56,587 bases of DNA from the IMG/VR virus record IMGVR_UViG_3300047198_000034, positions 1 through 56,587 of that record; one strand, given 5' to 3'. The stretch's first letter is position 1. The number at the start of each line of letters is the position of its first letter. A model generated the notes under the pieces. It was given only the letters and a program-made list of their open reading frames with translations. It did no database searches and was not told the origin of the DNA. The translations under genes were made by a program, and so were the position numbers. Source of the DNA: a virus. Below, piece after piece: positions 14,940-24,144 of this stretch.

Positions 14940-15225
14940 CGACCAACCCCGCTAACCGTTTAGACTCGGCTTCTGCCAGAATCCGTTGTTTTTGAACTGC
15001 GTCAACTCTCTTTTTAAGATCAAGAATCATCTGATCCCTGGTCTCATTCTCCTTCTTCAGGCTTTCGATAATGGCCGTCTTGTCTTGTCTCAACTGATCG
15101 AGGCCCATGTCATACAATTTTCGGGAGACTGCCCAACCCGAAACGTATTGCCAAATAAATAAGATCAGTACGGCAAAGGCGATCCATCCCCATAAAGGAA
15201 TTTTTGAAATAAAGGATTTTATCAT
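14806..15225 (-). CDS. Rz-like inner-membrane spanin subunit
   Basis: The 139-residue protein has an N-terminal membrane anchor ('WGWIAFAVLILFIWQYVSG') and a periplasmic coiled coil ('DKTAIIESLKKENETRDQMI'). Its C-terminal coding sequence overlaps another secreted protein in a different frame, as Rz and Rz1 do. It would bridge to the outer membrane at lysis. Confidence 0.6.
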   Translation of the reverse strand: MIKSFISKIPLWGWIAFAVLILFIWQYVSGWAVSRKLYDMGLDQLRQDKTAIIESLKKENETRDQMILDLKKRVDAVQKQRILAEAESKRLAGLVDEKNKEILKLTEERKIITVPTDIDLLADEFRKRGYRPRIILPSR

Positions 15226-15299
15226 ATCTTTGCTTTTTTGTTTAGGAATTTAGAACTTTCCATCATTACTGACGGCTGACCACATTCTAAACTCCGATT

Positions 15300-15351
15300 A
15301 ACCCATGATTCGATCAGTGGTGGCTCACCTCACCTGGGTTCATCATGGGTT
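15300..15351. repeat. Ten-base-pair perfect hairpin with AAC/GTT ends
   Basis: AACCCATGAT (15300-15309) is the reverse complement of ATCATGGGTT (15342-15351), with a GC-rich imperfect inner stem. It lies between the Rz-like gene and a small membrane gene and overlaps the stop of the latter. Confidence 0.5.
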
Positions 15352-15441
15352 TTGTTGTTTTAGAATATATTTGCGCCAAGCCCATTTCAGGATTTCCCAA
15401 CCAATTGCTCCAACAATTAATCCTATCAAAAAATATACCAT
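15343..15441 (-). CDS. Small single-pass membrane protein
   Basis: The 32-residue frame starts at ATG 15441 with GGGGG upstream. The sequence is 'MVYFLIGLIVGAIGWEILKW' followed by a basic tail. Possibly an accessory lysis protein. Confidence 0.5.
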   Translation of the reverse strand: MVYFLIGLIVGAIGWEILKWAWRKYILKQQNP

Positions 15442-15460
15442 CCTAATTACCCCCTATCGA

Positions 15461-15844
15461 TTATTGATGTGATATGCCCAATCCACCCGGCTTTGCCGGC
15501 GGTATCGTATCAAGATTGTAATTATATGATGCTGGAAGACTATCAAAAGATTCATTACCGTTTGTATCCACCGCCGTCAACATAAAAATTAGAGTTCCTG
15601 CGGATTGATCTGGAACCGTTACAGTAAAGAGATATGGCAAGGTCGGAGGATGTGGAATCAGAATAGTATTGATTTTTATTCGTACTCCATCCGTCCGGTA
15701 GAGATTGTAACCAGTCATATCTGTCTCTGTATTTGGAGTCCAGGTAGCTTTGAGAGGTATCGAGCCTGCGAATACTATCCCAGAAAATGTAATAAAAATA
15801 ACCACGGATACCAACATTAAAATAATTTTTTGTCTTATCTTCAT
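15461..15844 (-). CDS. Secreted fibronectin type III-like protein
   Basis: The 127-residue protein has a signal peptide ('LMLVSVVIFITFSGIVFAGS') followed by one FN3-type domain ('TDMTGYNLYRTDG' ... 'TLIFMLTAVDTNGNES') and a proline-rich end. It may be exported to the host envelope. Its place in the lysis region is unusual for an FN3 protein. Confidence 0.6.
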   Translation of the reverse strand: MKIRQKIILMLVSVVIFITFSGIVFAGSIPLKATWTPNTETDMTGYNLYRTDGVRIKINTILIPHPPTLPYLFTVTVPDQSAGTLIFMLTAVDTNGNESFDSLPASYNYNLDTIPPAKPGGLGISHQ

Positions 15845-15848
15845 CTCT

Positions 15849-16157
15849 TTATCTCCTTTGGATTTTTACTTTATTATTTGTCAGAAAAAATATATCATAA
15901 ACAGCATCGCAAAACTCAAAGGTCCATGGAACACTTGTTGACGTAGAGGATTTAAAATAATATCCATAACCCCCTACAACAACGGGATTTTCAGGACTTG
16001 AAAGAACCCATATCATTAAATATTGCTTGTCTGAACCCCTATAAATGAGCGAAACACCATATTCTTGACATATAAATTCGTCAAACTTCTCGAAGGGACT
16101 GAACTCCCCAAGGATGACGGCCAGAAGTAAAATCATTAAAGTTATGATCTTTTTCAT
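15849..16157 (-). CDS. Small exported protein, unknown
   Basis: The 102-residue protein has an N-terminal signal sequence ('KKIITLMILLLAVILGEF') and two Cys in the mature part. It is coupled to the holin-like gene by ATGA. No family is recognised. Confidence 0.55.
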   Translation of the reverse strand: MKKIITLMILLLAVILGEFSPFEKFDEFICQEYGVSLIYRGSDKQYLMIWVLSSPENPVVVGGYGYYFKSSTSTSVPWTFEFCDAVYDIFFLTNNKVKIQRR

Positions 16158-16426
16158 GGAAATTTAGGCGATCTTCCAAAACCATTATTTTCTTCATATT
16201 TACGATAATTCAATTCAGTATAAGATTTGAGTCCTTTATAACCCATCCATATTCCCATTGAACCAAGATAGAGAGTTGCGTAATTCCCACCAAGACTTTT
16301 CCATGCTTCCATAATCGTCTTATTGAAAAACCCAGCCACAAGCAAAATCATGGTGATTATCGTAAAAACAAAACTCACCACCCATCCTTGAATAGCACCA
16401 TCTTTAACAAGTTGGATTTTTTTCAT
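16154..16426 (-). CDS. Putative holin
   Basis: It has 90 residues from ATG 16426, which overlaps the endolysin stop. An in-frame ATG at 16480 would lie inside the endolysin gene. There are two membrane segments ('GWVVSFVFTIITMILLVAGF' and 'YATLYLGSMGIWMGYKGL') with short polar ends. Adjacency to the endolysin supports holin function. Confidence 0.65.
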   Translation of the reverse strand: MKKIQLVKDGAIQGWVVSFVFTIITMILLVAGFFNKTIMEAWKSLGGNYATLYLGSMGIWMGYKGLKSYTELNYRKYEENNGFGRSPKFP

Positions 16427-16836
16427 ATACTTTCTCTCGCTACTTTCCATAAATCCATTGTTCTGTTTATCCATCCCCAAATATACTGAGGATACTGTTT
16501 TCTCATGGAAATATATTTTTCAAGTCTCAAAAAAAGATAATCTTCCCAACCTTTTCTATTTTGTAAAAGTGTTTTCGCACGACCTGAACCCATATTTACA
16601 GCCGTATCAAAAAGCACCATATCAAAAGGTTCTGGGAACATATTACATACTGCTTCCTCCCAATATTCTGTCCGATAAATTTCTTGGGCCTCATCTAAGG
16701 TTAAATTCTTAATATCCAAATAGGGATACGCCCGCTTGGAGATACCATACTTCGTTTCTCCGCCCGGGTCATTAGGATCATTTGAGTAAGTTCCTTCCCA
16801 CTTCAACGTAAATTCGATGGCCTTTTCAAAGCTCAT
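16423..16836 (-). CDS. Endolysin, glycosyl hydrolase family 108 (N-acetylmuramidase)
   Basis: It has 137 residues from ATG 16836, which overlaps the preceding stop (TAATG). The GH108 signature 'KWEGTYSNDPNDPGGETKYG' holds the catalytic Glu, followed by 'LFDTAVNMGSGRAKTLLQ'. It is somewhat shorter than typical GH108 enzymes because the C-terminal peptidoglycan-binding region is reduced. It cleaves the murein glycan at lysis. Confidence 0.85.
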   Translation of the reverse strand: MSFEKAIEFTLKWEGTYSNDPNDPGGETKYGISKRAYPYLDIKNLTLDEAQEIYRTEYWEEAVCNMFPEPFDMVLFDTAVNMGSGRAKTLLQNRKGWEDYLFLRLEKYISMRKQYPQYIWGWINRTMDLWKVARESI

Positions 16837-17027
16837 TATTTGAACCAAGAGTGCCAAGTTTTAATAGACTTCTTAACCGAAATCCTCATCAATGTTTCGC
16901 CATGGTTTAGATTCACACAGAACCAAATTCGGAGTTTACCGTCTGAGGTAAGAACGGTTTCCATTTTCATAAATTCACCGCATATAGGACATTGAGCATC
17001 TTTGATCTTTCCTGTTTTATATTTCAT
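16836..17027 (-). CDS. Small zinc-finger protein
   Basis: The 63-residue protein has CPICGEF and a later Cys/His ('WFCVNLNHGE'). Coupled to the endolysin by TAATG. Function unknown. Confidence 0.6.
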   Translation of the reverse strand: MKYKTGKIKDAQCPICGEFMKMETVLTSDGKLRIWFCVNLNHGETLMRISVKKSIKTWHSWFK

Positions 17028-17053
17028 CTTTTCCTTCCTTTCTAAAGAAAATA

Positions 17054-17468
17054 AGGGAGAGCCAGTTCAACTATCTCCATTTACCATATGGCTATCTTTG
17101 CCGGCATCCATGCCGAAAAGCCAACCTGGGCCGTTCCAGTTTTGGAAACAGTATTTGCCAAAATATCAACAATCGTTATCTTTACATCATCTCCCGCTTT
17201 TATCACAGCCCCGGGGGATTTAGAAAATCCAAGAGAGGTCAAATTTCTCGCTGGGTCTAATATTTGGAGGTTATTTATCATTACTCCCTCGATAGGTTTA
17301 TCGTTTACAGCTATGGAAACCCCAATAATCGGCATTGGTCCCTCGGCCTTCACGGCCATTTGGAATCCAATTTCTGATTTACTCTGCATTCCTGTTCCAA
17401 TTAGAATTTGTAATTCTGCCATCTTTCTCACCTCCTTTCCTTTTTAAGCTTCAATTTTGGCTCTCCCT
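17054..17468. repeat. Eleven-base inverted repeat flanking one gene
   Basis: AGGGAGAGCCA (17054-17064) is the reverse complement of TGGCTCTCCCT (17458-17468). The pair brackets the 113-residue gene exactly, leaving only its ribosome site inside. Confidence 0.45.
17081..17422 (-). CDS. Phage virion-associated protein, unknown
   Basis: It has 113 residues from ATG 17422 behind AGGAGGTGAGAAAG; a GTG at 17431 lies within that site and is not used. The sequence is beta-rich ('SIAVNDKPIEGVMINNLQIL') and resembles a small tail or fibre-associated domain. An inverted repeat flanks the gene. Confidence 0.55.
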   Translation of the reverse strand: MAELQILIGTGMQSKSEIGFQMAVKAEGPMPIIGVSIAVNDKPIEGVMINNLQILDPARNLTSLGFSKSPGAVIKAGDDVKITIVDILANTVSKTGTAQVGFSAWMPAKIAIW

Positions 17469-17485
17469 ATAATTTTAAAAAAGTA

Positions 17486-17665
17486 TCAATTAAACTTCTT
17501 CTGTCTCTCTAAAAATTCAATAAAAGAATCTAAATGCTTTTTAAAAGATTTTGTCTGTTCCCATAACAAATCAATTTGACCTTTTTCAAACAACTCATCA
17601 CAGATAATTAGATTTTCTTTCATTATGATCAATGATGCCCTAATCCATGTTTCAAGTGTGGTCAT
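17486..17665 (-). CDS. Small helical protein, unknown
   Basis: The 59-residue frame starts at ATG 17665 in an ATGA overlap with the gene upstream. The sequence is helical ('SFKKHLDSFIEFLERQKKF'). Confidence 0.55.
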   Translation of the reverse strand: MTTLETWIRASLIIMKENLIICDELFEKGQIDLLWEQTKSFKKHLDSFIEFLERQKKFN

Positions 17666-17997
17666 TCTTTTTGCTTCCTTATTTTGCTTGAAGGTTCTAC
17701 CCCACCGATTGATCTAATCAAAAGTTCAATTTGATGAAGTTTATCACTCATTTCCCTTGCCGTTGCTATCGCTGTCTCCTTAGCCTCCTTAGCTGCCACT
17801 TTTGTATCATCTAAAACATTACAAAGTGTTTTTGTCTGAAGATCGAATATGGCCTTATCCACTTTTGAATCAAGTTTGCCAGAAATAGAAGTTAAGATAA
17901 TGGTCGTGAAAGAGGCCATAATCACAATGATGGATAAAACTGTTCCAATCAACCATTTGAATGTCACAAACCGTTCCCCGTCTTTTTGTTCTTGCAT
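17662..17997 (-). CDS. Single-pass membrane protein with coiled coil
   Basis: The 111-residue protein has a membrane segment ('WLIGTVLSIIVIMASFTTII') and an Ala/Lys-rich coiled coil. It lies between tail-fibre and lysis genes and could be an additional holin-region component. Confidence 0.55.
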   Translation of the reverse strand: MQEQKDGERFVTFKWLIGTVLSIIVIMASFTTIILTSISGKLDSKVDKAIFDLQTKTLCNVLDDTKVAAKEAKETAIATAREMSDKLHQIELLIRSIGGVEPSSKIRKQKE

Positions 17998-18015
17998 TCC
18001 ATATTTCTCCTTTTT

Positions 18016-19662
18016 TTAACTTGCCATTCCACTAACTTTTGATGGATCTCCAATTCCACAAACACTGACCCATCCCGTTATTCCATTCACCTTGAGAACT
18101 CCCGGAGGGGTGGCAAAGGTAATACTATCCATATTAATAAGCACTTCAAGATTGGAGATCCCAGGAATCGTTAACCCAGCATCCCCATATTGAGCAGTTG
18201 GAGGAGTGAAATCATACCAATATCGGGAAAGTCTATTAACCGAAAATTCATCTATTTGGGCAATGATACCATTTGATCCGTTTGACCATGCTGCCCCAAC
18301 CACAAAATCACCATTAATATTGATTGGATCGACGTCCTGAAAACTCGAACCCGAAGATGTTTTATCCACCCCATTAATTAAAAATTTACCAGTGCCATTA
18401 ACTGAAAGAGCGATATGATACCAAATATCTAATTGAAAATCATAACTCTGACTTCTTACATAACCAAAATCATAATCTATATTTTGGGTTTCAAATAGAA
18501 ACTTCTTACCTCCTAAGAGATCAACTATAAATTTTAATCTCCAGTAATTCTGCGGATAACCGTTATCCGTTTGACAACAAATAGTATGTGACAACATGAG
18601 ACCTGGCCATCCGTGAAACATAATCCGAAAATCAATTCCCAATCCATTTCCGTAATAAGGGTTGAAGATGAAATCTGTATGGAAAGGAGTGGTAATAGCA
18701 TCACTTCCATCAAAAAGTCCAGAGGCAGAACCAAACACTTTTTGGCTGGTGTCTAATTGGGCATCTTGATGGGCAGTCCAAGGTTTGCCCGATCTGTCAA
18801 GAAATATTGGTGAGCCATCTGTTCCATCAAAATGAAGCAGAACCACATTATATTGATCGTAATACCAATAGGTTAAAGGTGAAAGAGATTCTATCTCTGT
18901 AGCTACTTCTAAATCATTAATAAGAAAAAATGGAACATTATCTATCTCTGTGATTACTTCTAAATTCTCAATTACCCAGGGAGCACCAGGGGCATAAGGT
19001 TGAATTGATGGAGTAAAATTTCCTGTCCATCGAGCAATCCCATTTGAGAATCTAAATTCTTCAACCCAACCATTTAAATATTTAGAAGGAATGGCATCAA
19101 GATTAGCTCCAATTCGAACAACGCTATCTCCATTTAAAATATGGTCGGTCCCAATGCTTACTGGATTACCAACAGCGACACCGTTCAAATAGATTTGTAA
19201 ATTTCCTGCATATCGAATGATTGCAACATGATACCAAGTATCCATTACAAAATCACATTGACCGTGAGTAATAAACTGGTTTTCCTCTACGGTATTACAT
19301 TCAAAATACAAATGGGAATTAACAGCACCCATTGATATATATAAAGAAAATGCAGAAACCTCCCATATAAGTTGATATTGTTCAAAGAGTACCGTAGCAC
19401 CTAATGGAAGATTATGGGGCCTTAACCTAAAATCTACGGTAAAATCATTATTGCTAAGATTAAACTCAGCATGGTCAGGAGTATCGATATAATCACTATT
19501 CCCATCAAAAAGACCAGAAGCAACCCAAACATATTGAGCGGTGTCTATTTGGGCGGTTCCATGTGCAGTCCAGACTTTGCCTGACTCATCGGTAAAAGTG
19601 GTGGATTCGTCAGCACCATCAAAGTGAAGAAGGACTTTACTATAACTATCGTCAAGTGCCAT
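18016..19662 (-). CDS. Tail fibre/adhesin with two LamG (concanavalin A-like) domains
   Basis: The 548-residue protein contains two related lectin-like units (about residues 6-225 and 270-505). Each begins with 'VVLLHFDG(T/A)DGS' and contains 'DTWYHVAI' and a glycine-rich strand, the LamG/glucanase jelly-roll pattern. Short repeated 'LEVxTEID' linkers separate them. It probably binds host surface glycans. It lies at the distal end of the tail operon. Confidence 0.8.
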   Translation of the reverse strand: MALDDSYSKVLLHFDGADESTTFTDESGKVWTAHGTAQIDTAQYVWVASGLFDGNSDYIDTPDHAEFNLSNNDFTVDFRLRPHNLPLGATVLFEQYQLIWEVSAFSLYISMGAVNSHLYFECNTVEENQFITHGQCDFVMDTWYHVAIIRYAGNLQIYLNGVAVGNPVSIGTDHILNGDSVVRIGANLDAIPSKYLNGWVEEFRFSNGIARWTGNFTPSIQPYAPGAPWVIENLEVITEIDNVPFFLINDLEVATEIESLSPLTYWYYDQYNVVLLHFDGTDGSPIFLDRSGKPWTAHQDAQLDTSQKVFGSASGLFDGSDAITTPFHTDFIFNPYYGNGLGIDFRIMFHGWPGLMLSHTICCQTDNGYPQNYWRLKFIVDLLGGKKFLFETQNIDYDFGYVRSQSYDFQLDIWYHIALSVNGTGKFLINGVDKTSSGSSFQDVDPININGDFVVGAAWSNGSNGIIAQIDEFSVNRLSRYWYDFTPPTAQYGDAGLTIPGISNLEVLINMDSITFATPPGVLKVNGITGWVSVCGIGDPSKVSGMAS

Positions 19663-19673
19663 CTAAAATACCT

Positions 19674-20048
19674 TTAAGTTGGATCTCTCAAAGTAATCTT
19701 CCAAGAAGGAAAATCAACCGTTCCGCTTTCAGTAACGCCAATAGCATTACAGGTTGCTTTCCTTTTCAGGATGGAACTCCCTGTATCATTTATGCAGACG
19801 AAATGGCCTGTTCCTGTCACATCCACGGTGACTCCAGCCTTTGCAGTAATGGTGACTTTTCTTCCATCCGTGTCACCATTCGCCTTAGTGTAATCCCCAC
19901 TAACAAGTGCCACATCAGCGAGTTTATATGTGGTGTGGGCATGTGTATAAGTGGTCGGTTCAGTTTCACACAAGGTCATCTCATCCCCATTGGCTATGAG
20001 ATCATCAGCTAAAAGATCCAAATCTGCATCAGCTATATATTTGCCCAT
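19674..20048 (-). CDS. Virion protein, probably fibre- or baseplate-associated
   Basis: The 124-residue protein is acidic at the N-terminus ('DADLDLLADDLIANGDEMTL') and then beta-rich ('KVTITAKAGVTVDVTGTG'). Proteins with this profile are common beside phage tail fibres. Its exact role is unknown. Confidence 0.55.
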   Translation of the reverse strand: MGKYIADADLDLLADDLIANGDEMTLCETEPTTYTHAHTTYKLADVALVSGDYTKANGDTDGRKVTITAKAGVTVDVTGTGHFVCINDTGSSILKRKATCNAIGVTESGTVDFPSWKITLRDPT

Positions 20049-20057
20049 CTTATCCTC

Positions 20058-21005
20058 CTATATTTCCACCCAGGCATAACCAAACTTTATTCTGATAGTA
20101 TTTGCCGCAACCAAGTAACCAGCCACAACAACCTCATCCCCTGCCGTTCCAGGAGGAGATAAAGATAAACCTCCAGGAGTGGCAGAACTATAAACCGTAA
20201 CGGCAGCATCAGAGGAAGGACTCAAAGCCCAAGTATCGTCCCTCATTATTCCATTTTCCAAGATCGTTCCAGAATAACCAGAAGTGATGTCAGCCGTTGC
20301 TATGCCACCCGGAAGAATTAATTTATCCGTCCCATTTGCATCATATTTGTAATATTTCCAGACCCCACTATTTAATTTTTTATAGACTGAATTCCCCAAT
20401 GATAGATTCTCTCCAGCCGCCCCCGTCATAGCCATCCCTTGCCATTGATGATCTGATAGAAGTGTGGGATCTTCAAGAATGATTTGAGTAATGCCAGCAA
20501 TATGACCAGAAGCGGGATCACTTGCAGTCTTATTGACAGATTCATTTCCACTGGTATCAACTTCTGTAAGCCAAAACCAATAAGTAACCCCTGATGTTAT
20601 AGTTATATATTCGCCTACAGATTTTTGGCCTAACTGAATAGTGATATAGTTTGTTGGATGGCATACGGTTGTGAATAAATATGAGGTACCTGGGTCATTG
20701 GATGTATTAATGTAAAGATTATAATATCCAGTATCCACCCTTGAAGATATAAAATTTTGTAAAATAAATGAATTAGATAATGTGAAAAGACTGGGAGAAC
20801 CAGAATCATATGGCGTCACATCAGAGAGAGTCAGATGCGTAACGATAGCGGTTGCCGGCCCCCAACCAGCGGCATTATGGGCGCGGATGTAGAATTCGTA
20901 CCATTGATTAGTTTTTAGATTTTCAACCGTTCTTGATATGGTAGCTTCAGGACTATCAGAAAGATTCAATTTGGAGATTAAAATACTTTTAAATGGCTCG
21001 GTCAT
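20058..21005 (-). CDS. FN3-containing tail protein
   Basis: The 315-residue protein has fibronectin type III-like units ('TNQWYEFYIRAHNAAGWGPA' and 'GVTYWFWLTEVDTSGNES') followed by a beta-rich C-terminus. The FN3 fold often decorates tail-tip proteins and helps adsorption. It lies three bases after the tail hub gene. Confidence 0.7.
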   Translation of the reverse strand: MTEPFKSILISKLNLSDSPEATISRTVENLKTNQWYEFYIRAHNAAGWGPATAIVTHLTLSDVTPYDSGSPSLFTLSNSFILQNFISSRVDTGYYNLYINTSNDPGTSYLFTTVCHPTNYITIQLGQKSVGEYITITSGVTYWFWLTEVDTSGNESVNKTASDPASGHIAGITQIILEDPTLLSDHQWQGMAMTGAAGENLSLGNSVYKKLNSGVWKYYKYDANGTDKLILPGGIATADITSGYSGTILENGIMRDDTWALSPSSDAAVTVYSSATPGGLSLSPPGTAGDEVVVAGYLVAANTIRIKFGYAWVEI

Positions 21006-21008
21006 TGA

Positions 21009-24000
21009 TCAGTCCCCTACAAGTTCTCGGTATAAAATTTCATAGCTGTAAACATATTCATTTGCCGAATTCTGGTCAAAAGTCACTGTCACCGTGGCAT
21101 GGGTTTCCCCTGATTCTGGATCAACCCATAATGGTCCATCGGCGATCACCAAATTTTGGACCTGGGAAGGAAGAGAAGGAAGAGTCATTATTGGTGTATA
21201 TCCAGTCGTTTCCCTTATCCCTGAAGCCTCTACCAATTGATTTAATTGATCTATTTGCCATTCAATCCAGGCTAAATAATCGGTTATTTTCTTCTGCCTT
21301 GTGCCAAGTTCAAGTTCGATTGCGAGGCCATTATCTATTAAAGTGTATTGGATTCTGTTAATAAAATATTGGATTTTTGTCAAAGGAGAATCGCCAGTCT
21401 CTCTTATAAAAACCAAGGGAATTGGATTACCATTGATCTGTGGTTCATAATCAAAGAAAAGGGTTTTGGAAGTGAGCCTAACCGTAGCTGTCTTATTAGG
21501 ATATTCCTTTGCGGCCAAATAAGAGTTCGCCCACAATTGGGCATCTTCTATTTGGGAAAGTGATGCATTCTTGATTCGTTCGCTTTTAATTCCATGAATG
21601 GCTCCAGATTTGGAATAAGTTATTTTAAAATAAACGTCTTTGCTGGTATCGTGCCACGACCCATCGTAATACTCTAACGTGCCTGCAAGATATGTATCAT
21701 TGTTCGCTCCATTTATAAAATAATAATCTGAATCTGATAAATCTCCAGTTCTTGATATCCTAAAACCATATTGAGTAATAGGATGGAATTTATCAATGGT
21801 TAGATCAAGTTTGAAATCTTTCGATGACGTTGTAATATCCGACCCAGAAATTATGACGGACTTGATTAAAACATCAGGATTTGACCTATTAACAATCGAA
21901 ATCTCCAAATCGTCTTGTACAGCTTTCAAGGAAACATCGTCAAGGGAGAATCTTGCTCCTGTAAATCTAATATCAATATCTTCATCAGTTCCCACTGTGA
22001 AAGTAACTGTTTCTGCCATCCAGGTTTTGGAATCATATGCTGCATTAAGTAAAATCTGGGAATTTGATGTCAGACTAAAGATTTGCAGACTCATAGGATA
22101 AATTTTGATATTTACTTTATATCTGAATGAGAGAGTATATTCTCCTGTCAATCCATCAACTTCTTGATGTTTTCCGTTGACCTTGCCGGTGGGATTTACA
22201 TCAAGATAATGATTTGTCCCAGCATCATCATATGATACTTTTGATGCTATCACTCGTCCAGATTTAGGTATATAATCAAGCCAATATGCCGTTCCAGAAG
22301 TTTCCATGTTTCCATCGACAATAAGTTCAGCAAAGCCTACCTTTCCAATATTTAAAGTCAATGTTTTTAACCTTAGGATTCCAATAAATGTTTGAATCAG
22401 TTCTTGATAAATCGATCTTCCAAAATTAAATGCCGTATTTTTTACGGATTGCTGTATAGTAGCTACATCCGCCTCGTCTTCAAGAATGACATTCAATCCT
22501 TCCGCACCAGAAAGATGGAGGCGATTAGTAATATCGCCCGCATCGGTCGAATAGTCTATTGAATCAATCTCTGGCTGTCCAAGAAAAAAATCCCAACCGA
22601 CAATAGAAGATTTCTCAGTAAAGTAAAATTTTCCGTCTGCCCGGACACCCCACTCATAATTTCCTCCTAAAGTACCAAGGGTTTGAATAACTTGCAAAGC
22701 TGACGTATCGAAGGTTATGGATTCTGGAACAATTAGGCAAGGAGAAATAAGATCTACATCGTATATTATATCAGTGTACGGTTCGACATAATTATCTATA
22801 ATATTAGCAGCAATCTCTGAGACTGAACAATTGGCGAACACGGCCGGTTCTCCCGTCACGGGATTTGTATAAACCACGGCTTTCTGAGTTTGCTGGATAA
22901 GACCCACTGCGGTAAAACTAATTTTTTCTGGTTCCTCAAAAACAGGATTTTTTAAGAGAATTGTTCCAAGATATCTTTGAACGTACAACATGCTTCCTTC
23001 AATCCTAACCTTTATTTTTATTCTCCAAGTCGATCCGCATATAACATCAGAATAATCAGAAAATTGTGCTTTTAAAATAATATCACATTGGTCACATCCC
23101 CCAACTCTGGCAAATCCCCAGGTCAACGATTCGATCTTCGGATTCAATATTTCAACGAGCGTATTGCTATTCCAGAGTTCAACCCGACAATCAAATGTGG
23201 ATAATTCCTCTCCTACAGCTCCTAACAAAACAGCATCCATCGAAAATCCAAAAAAGGTAATGGCTGCGTCCATTCCGACTATTTTAAGAGTACTTTTCGT
23301 TAAGCAGGCGTCGATTATAGGCATTGTGCCGGATGTAGGTTGGATTATAGAATCCATTGAAATTGAAGATGTGGTTGGATAAGCCTGTAGGACTCCATCC
23401 ATCGAAACCGAGGAAGTGGCTGGAGTAAATCCAAGAATTAGGATAGCATCCATTGAAATCGATGCAAAATTGGATATTAAAATGGCATCCATCGAAACCG
23501 AGGAAGTGGCTGGAGTAAATCCAAGAATTAGGATAGCATCCATTGAAACTGTTGATGTAACCGGAGGAACCGTATATTCAATATGAATCCAAGGTGGTGC
23601 GTAAGCCTGAGACTTGCTACAAGCACTCCTATAATTATTCCCAGCAATAGTATTATTATTCCTCCAAAAAACTTGTATAGAACCACCTGCAGCACGTCCA
23701 GGTCTATCAACAAGTTCTTGAATAATTGATACAATCGAAGGACTATTAATCGACTGGTCGGGTGGCCATGTTTCGGCATTCCATGGAACATAACTATTAG
23801 TCATTACTCTGGAGTAGAAATCGCCACCACTTGTGACCTCCACTGCATCGTCGGTTGCCTCCCCATATATCCGAGCATCTATTGTTCCATATCCCCCTAC
23901 TGAGTATAAAATGATATAAGCGGAAGTAATCACACTACCAGGAGGAATGAAAAAGGAATATGGACCCGGCCAGTTTATAAATCTCATACACATGCTACAG

Positions 24001-24113
24001 TCATCATAGCCTGAGTAATCTACTCTGCCAACCAAGAGGTTGGCGTATTCATACCAATATGTACTCGAAAATCTACAACTCGTATCGTTGGCTTGTATAT
24101 CAATAATTGGCAT
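21009..24113 (-). CDS. Large tail-tip/hub protein (Gp37-like tail protein)
   Basis: The 1034-residue protein has an N-terminal beta domain, then a stretch of SMDAILILGFTPATSS-type repeats (about residues 185-290). A tail-hub core follows ('ESLTWGFARVGGCDQCDIIL', 'GLIQQTQKAVVYTNPVTGEP') of the kind seen in siphovirus tail-tip proteins of the ReqiPepy6 Gp37 type. A carbohydrate-binding-like segment and a C-terminal FN3-like end complete it. Position directly after Dit and small structural proteins agrees. Confidence 0.75.
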   Translation of the reverse strand: MPIIDIQANDTSCRFSSTYWYEYANLLVGRVDYSGYDDCSMCMRFINWPGPYSFFIPPGSVITSAYIILYSVGGYGTIDARIYGEATDDAVEVTSGGDFYSRVMTNSYVPWNAETWPPDQSINSPSIVSIIQELVDRPGRAAGGSIQVFWRNNNTIAGNNYRSACSKSQAYAPPWIHIEYTVPPVTSTVSMDAILILGFTPATSSVSMDAILISNFASISMDAILILGFTPATSSVSMDGVLQAYPTTSSISMDSIIQPTSGTMPIIDACLTKSTLKIVGMDAAITFFGFSMDAVLLGAVGEELSTFDCRVELWNSNTLVEILNPKIESLTWGFARVGGCDQCDIILKAQFSDYSDVICGSTWRIKIKVRIEGSMLYVQRYLGTILLKNPVFEEPEKISFTAVGLIQQTQKAVVYTNPVTGEPAVFANCSVSEIAANIIDNYVEPYTDIIYDVDLISPCLIVPESITFDTSALQVIQTLGTLGGNYEWGVRADGKFYFTEKSSIVGWDFFLGQPEIDSIDYSTDAGDITNRLHLSGAEGLNVILEDEADVATIQQSVKNTAFNFGRSIYQELIQTFIGILRLKTLTLNIGKVGFAELIVDGNMETSGTAYWLDYIPKSGRVIASKVSYDDAGTNHYLDVNPTGKVNGKHQEVDGLTGEYTLSFRYKVNIKIYPMSLQIFSLTSNSQILLNAAYDSKTWMAETVTFTVGTDEDIDIRFTGARFSLDDVSLKAVQDDLEISIVNRSNPDVLIKSVIISGSDITTSSKDFKLDLTIDKFHPITQYGFRISRTGDLSDSDYYFINGANNDTYLAGTLEYYDGSWHDTSKDVYFKITYSKSGAIHGIKSERIKNASLSQIEDAQLWANSYLAAKEYPNKTATVRLTSKTLFFDYEPQINGNPIPLVFIRETGDSPLTKIQYFINRIQYTLIDNGLAIELELGTRQKKITDYLAWIEWQIDQLNQLVEASGIRETTGYTPIMTLPSLPSQVQNLVIADGPLWVDPESGETHATVTVTFDQNSANEYVYSYEILYRELVGD
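23396..23548 (-). repeat. 63-bp direct repeat inside the tail hub gene
   Basis: The segment at 23396-23458 recurs at 23486-23548 with a 90-bp period and no visible mismatches in the repeated core. It encodes the SMDAILILGFTPATSSVSMD units. Such recent duplications allow length variation of the linker. Confidence 0.75.
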
Positions 24114-24144
24114 TTAAACTCCTTTAAGCTCCTACGTAAAGACA

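Noticed and set aside
16437-16480. Longer holin start at 16480
   Set aside because: It would lie within the endolysin coding region, while ATG 16426 gives the usual four-base overlap.
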